A DNA stretch of 33,674 nucleotides, from positions 1 through 33,674 of the forward strand of contig JAEUOX010000135.1 in NCBI GenBank assembly GCA_016790475.1, in the 5' to 3' direction. The position numbers and the translations under genes were made by a program. Numbering within the stretch: the stretch's first letter is position 1; each line of letters starts with the position of its first letter. Under the pieces are notes generated by a model. It ran no database searches. It saw nothing but the letters and a program-made list of their open reading frames with translations, and was not told the origin of the DNA. Positions 14,753-23,700 of this stretch are shown piece by piece. The DNA comes from Rhodoferax sp. Its GTDB lineage: Bacteria > Pseudomonadota > Gammaproteobacteria > Burkholderiales > Burkholderiaceae_C.

Positions 14753-15835
14753 ATGCTGAACCGCCTCCTCTCCGCCGACCTGCCGCGCAGCCGGGTGCTG
14801 GCCATGGTGCTCGTGGCGCTGCTGCTGGCGCTGGCGTTTGCGCCGTTCCTGTTCCCGGGTGTCAAGGCCTTGAATGTCGCGGCCAAGGTGCTGGTGTTCA
14901 TCGTGCTGGTGGCCAGCTTCGACCTGCTGCTGGGCTACACCGGCATCGTCAGCTTTGCGCACACGATGTTCTTCGGCATCGGCGCGTACGGCATCGCGAT
15001 CGCGAGCACGCGCCTGGGTCCGACCTGGGGCGCGCTGGGCATCGGCCTGGCCGGTGCGCTCGCGGTGTCGCTGGTGCTGGCGCTGCTGATCGGCCTGTTC
15101 TCGCTGCGGGTGCGCGCGATCTTCTTCGCGATGATCACGCTGGCCGTGGCCTCGGCCTTCCTGACGCTGGCCTCGCAACTGTCGGAGTTCACCGGCGGCG
15201 AGGACGGCCTGACCTTCAGGGTGCCGGAATGGCTGTCGCCGAGTTTCGAGCTGTCCGAGACCCCCTGGATGGGCGTGACGATCGACGGCCGGCTGCTGTG
15301 CTACTACCTGCTGTTCGTCGTGGCGCTGGTGCTGCTGCTGACGCTGCTGCGCATCGTCAACTCGCCGTTCGGCCGGGTGCTCCAGGCGATCCGCGAGAAC
15401 GAGTTCCGCGCCGAGGCGATCGGCTACCGGGTCGTCGTCTACCGCACGATCTCCAGCGTGCTGTCGGCGCTGTTCGCCTGCCTCGCCGGCGCGATGCTGG
15501 CACTCTGGCTGCGCTACAACGGGCCGGACACCTCGATGTCCTTCGAGATCATGATGGACGTGCTGCTGATCGTCGTGATCGGCGGCATGGGCACGATCTA
15601 CGGCGCAGCGATCGGTGCCGCGATGTTCATGGTGGCGCAGGGCTACCTGCAGGATCTGCTCCGGCTGGCCAGCACGGCCGCCAGCGGGCTGCCCTGGCTG
15701 TCGGCCCTGCTGTCGCCGGACCGCTGGTTGTTGTGGCTGGGTGTGCTGTTCGTGCTGTCGGTCTACTACTTCCCGACGGGGGTGGTGGGCCGGCTGCGGG
15801 CGAGGGCGACCCCGCCGGGCCTCAGGAAGACGTGA
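14753..15835 (+). CDS. LivM-type ABC transporter permease
   Basis: A 360-residue inner-membrane permease with about ten hydrophobic segments and the LivM landmarks DLLLGYTGIVSFAHTMFFGIGAY, RVLQAIRENEFRAEAIGY and VVIGGMGTIYGAAIGA. It is the second channel subunit. The ATG 16 bases after the LivH-type stop is preferred over the longer in-frame start inside that gene because the protein then begins at the first hydrophobic helix. Only two bases separate its stop from the next gene, so the hydrolase belongs to the same transcript. Confidence 0.93.
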   Translation: MLNRLLSADLPRSRVLAMVLVALLLALAFAPFLFPGVKALNVAAKVLVFIVLVASFDLLLGYTGIVSFAHTMFFGIGAYGIAIASTRLGPTWGALGIGLAGALAVSLVLALLIGLFSLRVRAIFFAMITLAVASAFLTLASQLSEFTGGEDGLTFRVPEWLSPSFELSETPWMGVTIDGRLLCYYLLFVVALVLLLTLLRIVNSPFGRVLQAIRENEFRAEAIGYRVVVYRTISSVLSALFACLAGAMLALWLRYNGPDTSMSFEIMMDVLLIVVIGGMGTIYGAAIGAAMFMVAQGYLQDLLRLASTAASGLPWLSALLSPDRWLLWLGVLFVLSVYYFPTGVVGRLRARATPPGLRKT

Positions 15836-15837
15836 TC

Positions 15838-16680
15838 ATGCAGCCAAGCTCCCATTACATGCAGTGCGCCGGTCGGGAAATCCACTACCTGGACTGGGGG
15901 GCCGGCCATCCGCGCACCGTCATCGCCTGGCATGGTCTGGCCCGCACCGGTCGGGACATGGACGAGCTGGCGGCCTACCTCAGCGCGCCGGAGCGCGGCT
16001 ACCGGGTGATCTGCCCCGACACCGTCGGCCGCGGCCTGAGCGCCTGGAGTCCGGATCCGCGCAACGAGTACTGCCTGGCTTTCTATGAACGTCTGGCCGT
16101 TGCGCTGGTCGACGGGCTGGGGCTGGAGCGTTTCCACTGGGTCGGCACCTCGATGGGCGGGGCGATCGGCATGGTGGCCGCCGCCGGCCGCCTGCGCGGA
16201 CGCATCGAGCGCCTGGTGCTCAACGACATCGGCCCGCAGGTGGCCGAGGTGGCGCTGGACCGGATCCGCAGCTACGCCGGCAACCCGGCGGCCTTCGCAA
16301 CGGTGTCGGAGCTGGAGCAGTACTTCCGTACTGTTTACCGGCCCTACGGCTTCCTGACCGACGCGCAGTGGCGCCGGCTGACCGAGACCTCCACGCGGCG
16401 CCTGCCGGACGGGCGCGTCACGCCGCATTACGACCCGGCCATGGTGCAGCAGTTCATCCACCACCCGCAGGACCATGCGCGCTGGCCGGACTACGACAGC
16501 CTGACGCTGCCGGTGCTGTGCCTGCGGGGGGTCGACTCCGACCTGCTGTCGGCCGAGACCGCGGCCGCGATGGCGCAGCGCGGCCCGCGCGCGCAGGTCG
16601 TCACGATCGCGGGCTGCGGCCACGCGCCGGCGCTCAATGTCGAGGACCAGCTGGCGCTGGTGGCGGACTTCCTCGGCTGA
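15838..16680 (+). CDS. Alpha/beta hydrolase, last gene of the ABC operon
   Basis: This 280-residue cytoplasmic alpha/beta-hydrolase has an HGLARTG oxyanion-hole motif, nucleophile Ser105 in GTSMGG, acid Asp233 or Asp235 (GVDSDLLS) and His262 in GCGHAP. The family covers esterases, lactonases, C-C hydrolases and N-formylmaleamate deformylase. Because it is cotranscribed with the transporter, it probably acts on the imported compound or its first product. AGGAAG lies before the ATG. The gene converges on the acyl-CoA ligase with only eight bases between stops. The chemical reaction cannot be assigned. Confidence 0.87.
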   Translation: MQPSSHYMQCAGREIHYLDWGAGHPRTVIAWHGLARTGRDMDELAAYLSAPERGYRVICPDTVGRGLSAWSPDPRNEYCLAFYERLAVALVDGLGLERFHWVGTSMGGAIGMVAAAGRLRGRIERLVLNDIGPQVAEVALDRIRSYAGNPAAFATVSELEQYFRTVYRPYGFLTDAQWRRLTETSTRRLPDGRVTPHYDPAMVQQFIHHPQDHARWPDYDSLTLPVLCLRGVDSDLLSAETAAAMAQRGPRAQVVTIAGCGHAPALNVEDQLALVADFLG

Positions 16681-16688
16681 GCGGCGCG

Positions 16689-18200
16689 TCAGGGGCGCTG
16701 GGCCGCCTCCCGCTCGCGCAGCACGGTCTTCAGCACCTTGCCGTAGTTGTTCTTCGGCAGCTCGTTGACGAAGCGGTACTGCTTGGGCCTCTTGTAGCGC
16801 GCCAGATGGGCCAGGCACAGCCGGTCCAGATCCTGCGCGCTGACCGCACCCTTGGGCACGACATAGGCCACCAGCGACTCGCCCCATTCCGGATCCGGCC
16901 GGCCGATCACGCCGACCTCCTGGACTTCCGGATGGGTCAGCAGCACCTCCTCGACCTCGCGCGGGTAGATGTTGTTGCCGCCGCTGATCACCAGATCCTT
17001 GCTGCGGTCCATCAGGGTCAGGAAACCCTCGGCATCCAGGGCGCCGATGTCCCCGGTATGCAGCCAGCCGTCGCGGATCGCCCGGGCGGTGGCGGCCGGC
17101 TGGTTCCAGTAGCCGGCCATCACCACGTCGCCGCGCACACAGACCTCGCCCGGCGTACCGGCCGGGAGGGGCTCACCCTGCTCCGAGCGGATGCTCAGTT
17201 CGACCATCGGCTGCGCGTGCCCGACGGACGCCATGCGCGCGCGCCAGCGGGGATGGGCGCTGTCCTCGATCACATGGCCCGGCAGCACCGTGATGGTCAT
17301 CGGGCTCTCGCCCTGGCCGTAGATCTGCGCGAAATGCGGGCCGATGACGGCCCGTGCCGCCTCGATGTCGGCCAGGTACATCGGCGCGCCGCCATAGATG
17401 ATAGTTGCCAGACCGTCCGTGTCCGGCGTGTGGATCCTGGCCCAGTCCGCCAGGCGCTTGACGATCGTGGGTGCCGCGAAGCAGGACGCGTTGCGCCAGT
17501 GGCCGACCAGTGCGAAGAACTCCGCGGCGTCCAGCCCGCCGGACGCCGGAATCACGTTCACGCCGCCCTGCAGCACGTAGGGCAGGTGGTACAGCCCGGC
17601 GCCGTGGGACAGCGGCGCCGGGTGCAGCATGCAGTCGCCCGGGCGGACCGGCTGCACCATCGACAGGTAACCCAGGCTCATCCAGCGCAGGTTGCGCGGG
17701 GTCAGTACCGCGCCCTTCGGTTTGCCGGTCGTGCCGCTGGTGTAGAACAGCCAGGCCGGGTCGTCCTCGGTGCGCGGCGTGATCTCCGAGGTCGGGTGGT
17801 CGGGGTCGCTCAGGAAGCCGGTGTCGGTCACCAGCGGGCAGGCGCCGGCGGCGCGCTCGGTGAACAGCGCTGCGTGCCCGGAATCGCAGAAGCACAGGCT
17901 GGCCTGGCAGTCCACGAGGATCCAGTCGGCCTCGCGCGGGTGCAGCCGGGCATTCAGCGGCACCACCGCCGCGCCAGCCCACCAGATGCCCCACAGCAGC
18001 GGCAGGTAGTCCGGCGCGTTGTCCATGAAGATGCCGACGCGTTCGCCGGGGTGCACCCCGCGCTGGCGCAGGTAGCGGGCGGTGGCGGTGGCCGCGCCGG
18101 CAAAGCCCCGATAGTCCCGATGCACCGCCGTCCCGTGGCCGATCGCTGGGCGCCGGCCGTGGACCCGTGCCGCGTTCTGCAGCCACAGAGCCAGGTTCAT
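16689..18200 (-). CDS. AMP-forming acyl-CoA ligase
   Basis: A 503-residue member of the ANL superfamily. Motifs in order are YTSGTTGKPKG (153-163, P-loop), YGQGESP (A5), GWLHTGDIG, DRSKDLVISGGNNIYPREVEE and the C-terminal PKNNYGKVLK with the catalytic Lys near residue 490. It activates a carboxylic acid with ATP to an acyl-AMP and then to the CoA thioester. The A5 motif carries Gln-Gly-Glu rather than the commoner Gly-x-Thr-Glu, so acid preference is open. The ATG at 18200 has AAGGAGA a few bases upstream. It is convergent with the ABC-hydrolase operon and divergent from the GGDEF gene. A role in activating the transported acid is inferred from proximity. Confidence 0.9.
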   Translation of the reverse strand: MNLALWLQNAARVHGRRPAIGHGTAVHRDYRGFAGAATATARYLRQRGVHPGERVGIFMDNAPDYLPLLWGIWWAGAAVVPLNARLHPREADWILVDCQASLCFCDSGHAALFTERAAGACPLVTDTGFLSDPDHPTSEITPRTEDDPAWLFYTSGTTGKPKGAVLTPRNLRWMSLGYLSMVQPVRPGDCMLHPAPLSHGAGLYHLPYVLQGGVNVIPASGGLDAAEFFALVGHWRNASCFAAPTIVKRLADWARIHTPDTDGLATIIYGGAPMYLADIEAARAVIGPHFAQIYGQGESPMTITVLPGHVIEDSAHPRWRARMASVGHAQPMVELSIRSEQGEPLPAGTPGEVCVRGDVVMAGYWNQPAATARAIRDGWLHTGDIGALDAEGFLTLMDRSKDLVISGGNNIYPREVEEVLLTHPEVQEVGVIGRPDPEWGESLVAYVVPKGAVSAQDLDRLCLAHLARYKRPKQYRFVNELPKNNYGKVLKTVLREREAAQRP

Positions 18201-18259
18201 GCTGTCTCCTTTGCACAGGGGGCCCGGCACCCGGTGCGGGTGGGGCGCTTGCGCCTGGG

Positions 18260-18290
18260 CCGGAATGTACTCCACGCCGGCGCATTCCGG
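18260..18290. promoter_or_regulatory. Inverted repeat between acyl-CoA ligase and GGDEF gene
   Basis: CCGGAATG (18260-18267) and CATTCCGG (18283-18290) are perfect 8-bp arms 15 bases apart in the 170-base divergent gap. A TACAAT -10-like box (18309-18314) for the plus strand follows. The dyad could be an operator for either gene; no regulator of this kind is encoded nearby. Confidence 0.4.
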
Positions 18291-18370
18291 GGGCGGCTGG
18301 CGCCTGCCTACAATCGGCCCGGACCGCCCGGAGGCGGCCACCACCAGGACGGGACACAGGCGACGCGATC

Positions 18371-19478
18371 ATGGGGCCACGGACCACCGGCGCAGGCAGC
18401 GCATGGATCGATCTCGCCATCGGGACGGACGCGCGGCTGCGCCTGCGCCTGACCCGCTTCTTCGCGGCCAGTGCCGTCTACCTCTTCTGCTGTCTGCTGG
18501 CGCTGCTGGCGGTTTCCTGGCGGCTGCTGGATCCTGCAGCGGCGGTGGCGATCGTCGGTACCAATCTGCTGTTCACGCTGGTGTTTTATGTGGCGCTGCG
18601 TTCCGGCTGGAGCCAGCGGCTGCGCGATCCGGCGATGACGCTGGTGCAGTGCGGCTGCGCGATTGCCGCCACGGCGCTGGCCTATGCGCTGTCGCCGCCG
18701 GTGCGCGGTGCCACGCCGATCCTGATGGCGCTGGTGCAACTGTTCGGTGCCTTCATGCTGCGGCCCCGCGAGTGCTGGGGCCTGGGCGCGTTCTCGGTGT
18801 CGGTGCTGGGCGCGGTGATGCTGCTGGGGATCTGGCGTTCGCCGGAGGTGTTCGACATGCGCATCGAGGTCATCCACTTCCCGCTGTGTGCCGGCGCCCT
18901 GTCCGCGATCGCGATGCTGGCCGGGCAGCTCAGCCAGATCCGCCACCGGCTGCAGGTGCAGACGCTGGAGCTGCGCGGCGCGCTCGACCGGGGCGACGCA
19001 CGACGAGCTGACCGGGCTGCCGAACCGGCGGCATGTGATGGCGTTGCTGTCCCATGAGGAGCGCCGGGCGCTGCGCCAGGAGCAGCCGATGTGCGTGGCG
19101 CTGATCGACATCGACCATTTCAAGAGCGTCAACGACAACCTGGGCCACCAGGCCGGCGACGAGACGCTGCGGCGGTTCGCGCAGATCCAGCTGCCGGCGC
19201 TGCGGGCCGGTGATGTGCTGGCCCGCTGGGGCGGCGAGGAGTTCATCCTGGTGCTGCCGCAGACGCCGCTGGAGGAGGCCGCCCGGGTGCTGGAGCGCCT
19301 GCGCGCGCGCTGTGCGGACGTCGCCAGCTGGACGGACCGGCCGGAACTGCAGGTGAGCTTTTCCGCGGGCCTGTCGGCCCATGTGGCCGGCGAGCCGGCC
19401 CAGCTTGTCGTCGCGCGGGCCGACTCGGCGCTCTACCAGGCCAAGCGCTCCGGCCGCAACCGGGTGGAGATCGCCTGA
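18371..19478 (+). pseudogene. Membrane-bound GGDEF diguanylate cyclase, frameshifted
   Basis: The first frame (ATG 18371) encodes about 205 residues with some six hydrophobic segments (an AAAVAIVGTNLLFTLVFYVA-type helix, for example) and the start of a linker helix. At a run of four G (18990-18993) the coding sense moves by +1, to the frame that reads ATHDELTGLPNRRH and continues to the stop at 19478. The second part has all GGDEF landmarks: DIDHFKSVNDNLGHQ, an RAGD inhibitory site (19203-19214), GGEEF (19230-19244) and YQAKRSGRN. The product would make c-di-GMP. One extra G, or two lost bases, explains the break. A sequencing error, a recent mutation or programmed slippage cannot be told apart here. 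Confidence 0.8.
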
Positions 19479-19479
19479 A

Positions 19480-19501
19480 CCGGCGGCAAGGGGGCCGCCG
19501 G
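19480..19501. terminator. GC-rich hairpin between GGDEF gene and hemH
   Basis: CCGGCGGC and GCCGCCGG form an 8-bp stem with a 6-base loop, two bases after the GGDEF stop and six before the hemH stop on the other strand. It fits a shared terminator for convergent genes, though a T-tract is missing. Confidence 0.4.
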
Positions 19502-19506
19502 GGCGG

Positions 19507-20610
19507 TCACTGTTTGGCGCCGAGCTCCAGCGCGCGGGCGCGCGATTGCGCCAGCTCCTGCGGCGGCGTGGTGGCGGCGGCCGTGTCCCAGCCGGCCATG
19601 TGCCGCTGCGCGACGGCGCAAAGCGCCGAAATCCATTCCGGCTGGTCGTTCAGGCAGCTGATGTAGCGGAATTCCTTGCCGCCGGCATGCAGGAAGGCCT
19701 CGCGGGCCTCCATGCCGATCTCTTCGAGCGTTTCCAGGCAGTCGCTCGTGAAGCCCGGGCAGATGACGTCCACGCGGGCCACGCCGGAGCGGGCCATCGC
19801 GACCAGCGTCGGCTCGGTGTAGGGCTCCAGCCACTGCGCGCGGCCCAGCCGCGACTGGAAGGTCACCTTGTACTGGTCCTTGCGCAGGCCCAGACCCTCG
19901 GCCAGCAGCCGTGCAGTCTTGTGGCATTCGCAGTGGTAGGGGTCCCCCAGCTGCAGCGTGCGCTGCGGCACGCCGTGGAAGCTCATGACGAGCTGGTCCG
20001 ACGGACCGTTCTCCAGCCAGTGCTTGCGCACCCGCTTGACCAGCGCCTCGATGTACAGCGGCTCGTCGTGGTAGCGGTTGACGAAGCGCAGCTCCGGGAT
20101 CAGCCGGGTGCCGGCCGCCCAGCGGTACACCGCATCGAAGACGCCCGCGGTCGTCGTGGCCGAATACTGCGGGTAGGCCGGAAGCACCAGCACCCGGGTC
20201 ACGCCCAGCGCCTTGAGCTCCTCCAGCCGGCTGCCGATGTCGTCCGCGCCGTAGGTCATCGCATGGCGCACCAGCACATCCTGCTGGCGCCCGGCCAGCC
20301 AGCCCTGCAGCAGCGTCGCCTGCCGGGCAGTCCAGACCTTCAGCGGGGAACCCTCCGGCGTCCAGATGCTGGCGTACTTGGCCGCCGACTGGGCCGGGCG
20401 CACCCGCAGGACGATGCCGTGCAGGATCAGCATCCACAGCAGGCGCGGAATCTCGACGACGCGGTGGTCACTGAGGAACTGGCTCAGGTAGCGGCGGACC
20501 GCAGCCGGCGTTGGCGCGTCGGGCGTTCCGAGGTTGCAATACAGGATCGCGGTGCGCGGGGACTGCCCGTGGGTGAAGGGGGGTTCCGGCGTGAATCGGG
20601 AGTCGGGCAT
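19507..20610 (-). CDS. hemH: Ferrochelatase
   Basis: A 367-residue ferrochelatase, the last enzyme of heme synthesis, which inserts Fe2+ into protoporphyrin IX. Conserved parts are NLGTPDAPTPAAVRRYLSQF near the N-terminus, PQYSATTT, MSFHGVPQRTL with the metal-binding His, and ICPGFTSDCLETLEEI with the conserved Glu. The length is normal for proteobacterial enzymes. The ATG at 20610 is preferred over one six codons upstream because GGGAGA (20619-20624, complement) lies eight bases before it. The gene starts 20 bases from the divergent HAD hydrolase gene, so the promoters must overlap the opposite coding regions. Confidence 0.95.
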   Translation of the reverse strand: MPDSRFTPEPPFTHGQSPRTAILYCNLGTPDAPTPAAVRRYLSQFLSDHRVVEIPRLLWMLILHGIVLRVRPAQSAAKYASIWTPEGSPLKVWTARQATLLQGWLAGRQQDVLVRHAMTYGADDIGSRLEELKALGVTRVLVLPAYPQYSATTTAGVFDAVYRWAAGTRLIPELRFVNRYHDEPLYIEALVKRVRKHWLENGPSDQLVMSFHGVPQRTLQLGDPYHCECHKTARLLAEGLGLRKDQYKVTFQSRLGRAQWLEPYTEPTLVAMARSGVARVDVICPGFTSDCLETLEEIGMEAREAFLHAGGKEFRYISCLNDQPEWISALCAVAQRHMAGWDTAAATTPPQELAQSRARALELGAKQ

Positions 20611-20630
20611 TGCGGTATTCTCCCGCACCT

Positions 20631-21338
20631 ATGCTGGACGCGCGAAAAGTCAGGGCCATCGGCCTGGATCTGGACGATACGCTGTGGCCGATCTGGCCCA
20701 CGATCGCGCGGGCGGAGGACCAGCTGCACCAGTGGCTGCTGCCGCAGGCCCCCGGGGCGGCCCGCATGATCCATGACGCGACCCAGCGGCTCGCGCTGCG
20801 TGACGCGCTGGTCCGCGAGCGGCCGGAAATCGCGCATGACATGACGCGCCTGCGCCAGGAGATCATCCGCCAGGCCCTGGCGCGCTGCGCCGAGGATCCA
20901 TCGCTGGCGGAGCCGGCTTTCGCGGTGTTCTACGAGCACCGCATGCGGGTGGATCTGTACGACGATGCGCTGGCCGCGTTGCAGGAGCTGGCCGGCCGGT
21001 ATCCGGTCGTCGCGGTCTCGAACGGCAATGCGGATGTCGGGCGGATCGGCATCGGCGCACATTTCCGTGCCAGCGTCAGCGCCCATGTGCTCGGCGTGGC
21101 CAAGCCGGATGTGCGCATCTTCCACGCGGCAGCTGCGGCGGCGGGCGTCCCGCCGGAGGCGGTGTTGCATGTCGGCGACGATCCGGCGCTCGACGTGCTG
21201 GGCGGCCTGGATGCCGGCATGCAGACCATCTGGGTCAACCGGGACGGGAAATCCTGGTCCCACGACCGCCAGCCGCACGCGACTGTCACCGATCTGCAAC
21301 AACTTTGCGTGATGCTCCGGCCTGACCGTGCCGTCTGA
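20631..21338 (+). CDS. HAD-superfamily hydrolase (phosphatase, YigB-like)
   Basis: The 235-residue protein has HAD motif I GLDLDDTLWP (nucleophile Asp13, acid/base Asp15), motif II AVSNGNAD, motif III Lys in LGVAKPDVRIF and motif IV GDDPALDVLGG, with a helical cap of about 90 residues after motif I (C1 cap). This layout fits small-molecule phosphatases such as YigB, which acts on FMN and a riboflavin precursor, but the substrate is not proven. The ATG at 20631 puts motif I at the usual distance from the N-terminus; the ribosome site is poor. It is divergent from hemH. Confidence 0.88.
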   Translation: MLDARKVRAIGLDLDDTLWPIWPTIARAEDQLHQWLLPQAPGAARMIHDATQRLALRDALVRERPEIAHDMTRLRQEIIRQALARCAEDPSLAEPAFAVFYEHRMRVDLYDDALAALQELAGRYPVVAVSNGNADVGRIGIGAHFRASVSAHVLGVAKPDVRIFHAAAAAAGVPPEAVLHVGDDPALDVLGGLDAGMQTIWVNRDGKSWSHDRQPHATVTDLQQLCVMLRPDRAV

Positions 21339-21410
21339 GGCTTGGAGCGGACCCACCGGCTCCGGCGCGCGGCACAATCCGGTCGTCCTGACCCGTACCC
21401 TGAGACCACC

Positions 21411-22406
21411 ATGCCCCTGCCCACCCTGCATCGAAAGGCCTTTCTGGGCCTGGCCTTCGCGCTGCTCCAGTCCGCCGCGTGCCTGACCCAGGCCCAGACG
21501 GCCGCCACCTACCCGGACCGCCCGGTCAAGCTGATCGTCCCGTTCGCACCTGGCGCCGGCACCGACGCGATGGGCCGGCTGGTGGCCCAGAAGCTCGGCG
21601 AGGTGCTGGGCGGAACCTTTGTCGTCGAGAACCGGACCGGCGCCTCCGGGGCGATCGGGGCGCAGTTCGTCGCGCAGCAGCCGCCCGACGGCTACACGCT
21701 GCTGCTGGTGGCGTCGCCTTTCACGACGGTGGCGGCCTCGCTGCCGAATGCCGGCTACGACCCGCTGCGGCAGTTCGCACCGGTCGGCATGATCGCCAGC
21801 GGCCCGCTGGTGTGGGCGGCCAACAGCAGCCTGCCGGCCAATTCCATGCGCGAACTGGTCGGCATGGCGCGCCAGAAGCCGGGCGCGCTGAACTACGGTT
21901 CAGCCGGCGCCGGCGGCGTGAACCATCTGGTGCTGGAGTTGCTGAAGTCCAAGACCGGCACCTACATCACGCACATTCCCTACCGCGGCGTCGCCCCGGC
22001 CACGATGGACATGATCGCCGGCCAGGTCCAGCTGGTCACCGGCACGATCCCGGCCCTGCTGCCTTTCATCAAGGACGGACGCGTCAAGGCACTGGCCGTC
22101 ACCAGCGCCAAGCGCTCGCCGGCGCTGCCGGATGTACCCAGCATGACCGAGGCCGGCTACCCGGGCATCGATGTCGTGAACTTCTTCGCGATCATGGCGC
22201 CGGCCGGCACGCCGGCGGCGGTCGTCGACAAGCTGAACCAGGCGATCCACAAGGTGGTGCAGCTGCCGGATGTGGTCGCCCGGTTCAAGGCGGATGCGGT
22301 CGAGGCGGCGCCCGGCTCGCCGGCGCTGCTGGGCCATTTCATCGAGGCCGACTACCGCGCCTGGCGCAACGTCGTCAGCACGCAGAACCTCAAGATCACG
22401 GAATGA
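21411..22406 (+). CDS. Bug-family (tripartite tricarboxylate transporter) solute-binding protein
   Basis: A 331-residue exported protein. A signal peptide of about 28 residues (ending LTQAQT) precedes the typical Bug start YPDRPVKLIVPFAPGAGTD, then GASGAIGAQFVAQQPPDGYT and the late PAGTPAAVVDKLN. Bug proteins bind carboxylates, amides or other small solutes in the periplasm. There are no TctA/TctB membrane genes beside it, the usual orphan state in Burkholderiales. The last codons overlap the convergent hpnE stop by 11 bases. The ATG is chosen to begin at the signal peptide. Confidence 0.92.
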   Translation: MPLPTLHRKAFLGLAFALLQSAACLTQAQTAATYPDRPVKLIVPFAPGAGTDAMGRLVAQKLGEVLGGTFVVENRTGASGAIGAQFVAQQPPDGYTLLLVASPFTTVAASLPNAGYDPLRQFAPVGMIASGPLVWAANSSLPANSMRELVGMARQKPGALNYGSAGAGGVNHLVLELLKSKTGTYITHIPYRGVAPATMDMIAGQVQLVTGTIPALLPFIKDGRVKALAVTSAKRSPALPDVPSMTEAGYPGIDVVNFFAIMAPAGTPAAVVDKLNQAIHKVVQLPDVVARFKADAVEAAPGSPALLGHFIEADYRAWRNVVSTQNLKITE

Positions 22407-23700
22407 CGGCGATGCCCGATCGCACCGCGGCCTCCAGCGTCGCGGGGTAGGGCCCGTCGATGTAGTCACCGCAGGCCCGCAGGCCCGGCGCGATGTCGGG
22501 TCCGGGGCGCTGCACGCCGGGCCGGCATGCGAAGGTGGCCCGTTTCTCCACCACCGTCTGCACCGGCTGCAGCTCCAGCCCCAGTTGCACGCGGGCCTGT
22601 GCCAGCGTCTGGCGCTCGGTGGCCTCCCGCTCGCCGGTGCTGGCGCTGATGACGAAGGCGAGCAGTCCTTCCGGACCGCCGGTCTGTCCGCGGTCCACGA
22701 CGAACTGCGCCGGCAGCGGCGGCTCGCCGTGGTCGTCGCTGCGTAGTGCCAGGATCGGCGCCGGCAGGCGGGCGCCCGCACCCCAGGCGTACACCGTCGT
22801 GATGGCGGTATGGTCTAGTGCCTTGGCGGTGTCGCACCATCGGCTGGCGCTCTGCCCGGCCGCCGGGTCCAGGCCCTCGCCCATCGCGCGCACCTGGCGC
22901 AGCGCTTCGGATGCCGGTGTCGCCAGCACCACCGCATCGAAGGGTGTCCCGGCCACCGTCCAGCCGCCGCCAGGGGCGGGCTGCACCTGCGCACGCACAC
23001 CGGGATGGACCTGGGCGCCTTGCCGGGCCAGCCAGCGCGCGGCCGCGTCGGGAAACAGCGCAGCCAGGTCGACACGCGGCAGCAGCATGTGCGAGGCGCC
23101 GCGTTCGCCGAACAGGGCGTCCCGCAGAACGCGCAGGAACACCTGGCCGCTGGCCTGCTCTGCGGGTACATTGAGCGCTGATACGCACAGCGGGGCGATC
23201 AGCTCGTTGCGCACGGTCGCCGGCAGCCGGTCGCACAGGTCGGCAACCGACACATCCGCTGCACAGGTGAAGCCGGCCAGTCGCCAGCCGAGCGCACAGC
23301 GCATCAGCGACCACCGTTCCCCCCAGGACCACCCGCGCGCACGCAGGATGCCGGCCAGCGCATCCATCGGCGCCGGCCAGTCGGGCAGGCGCAGGCCCCG
23401 ACCGTCGGGAAACTGCAGGCGCAGCGGAAGGCGCAGCAGCGCCGCATCCAGGTCGACACCGACCAGGCGCATCAGGCGCAAGGTCTCGGTGTAGGCGCCG
23501 ATCAGCAGATGCTGGCCGTTGTCGATGCGGACCGCGCGCCCGTCCGGCAGGCGGGCGTCCAGGGCCCGGGCCCGACCGCCCAGGCCGCGGGCGGCTTCGA
23601 AGACGGTGACCACCTGCCCGCGCTCGATCGCCCGGACCGCCGCGGCCATGCCGGCCCATCCGCCGCCGATGACGGCCAGACGTGCCGGCGCCGGCCTCAC
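22396..23700 (-). CDS. hpnE: Hydroxysqualene dehydroxylase HpnE
   Basis: A 434-residue FAD-dependent amine-oxidase-fold enzyme with a dinucleotide motif VIGGGWAGMAAA at residues 9-20 and the early NGQHLLIGAYTETL stretch typical of HpnE. The C-terminus has CGDYIDGPYPATLEAAVRSG, the second flavin-binding region. It reduces hydroxysqualene to squalene, the third step of the HpnCDE route. It starts with GTG, fixed by a GTGA four-base overlap with the hpnD stop, so it is translationally coupled. It is the last gene of the minus-strand operon and converges with the Bug-type gene. Confidence 0.93.
   Translation of the reverse strand: MRPAPARLAVIGGGWAGMAAAVRAIERGQVVTVFEAARGLGGRARALDARLPDGRAVRIDNGQHLLIGAYTETLRLMRLVGVDLDAALLRLPLRLQFPDGRGLRLPDWPAPMDALAGILRARGWSWGERWSLMRCALGWRLAGFTCAADVSVADLCDRLPATVRNELIAPLCVSALNVPAEQASGQVFLRVLRDALFGERGASHMLLPRVDLAALFPDAAARWLARQGAQVHPGVRAQVQPAPGGGWTVAGTPFDAVVLATPASEALRQVRAMGEGLDPAAGQSASRWCDTAKALDHTAITTVYAWGAGARLPAPILALRSDDHGEPPLPAQFVVDRGQTGGPEGLLAFVISASTGEREATERQTLAQARVQLGLELQPVQTVVEKRATFACRPGVQRPGPDIAPGLRACGDYIDGPYPATLEAAVRSGIAVIP

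Noticed and set aside
12886..14901. A 671-codon minus-strand frame across the ABC ATPase and permease genes
   Set aside because: It lies opposite four well-identified overlapping genes, and its His/Gln/Arg-rich sequence has no domain.
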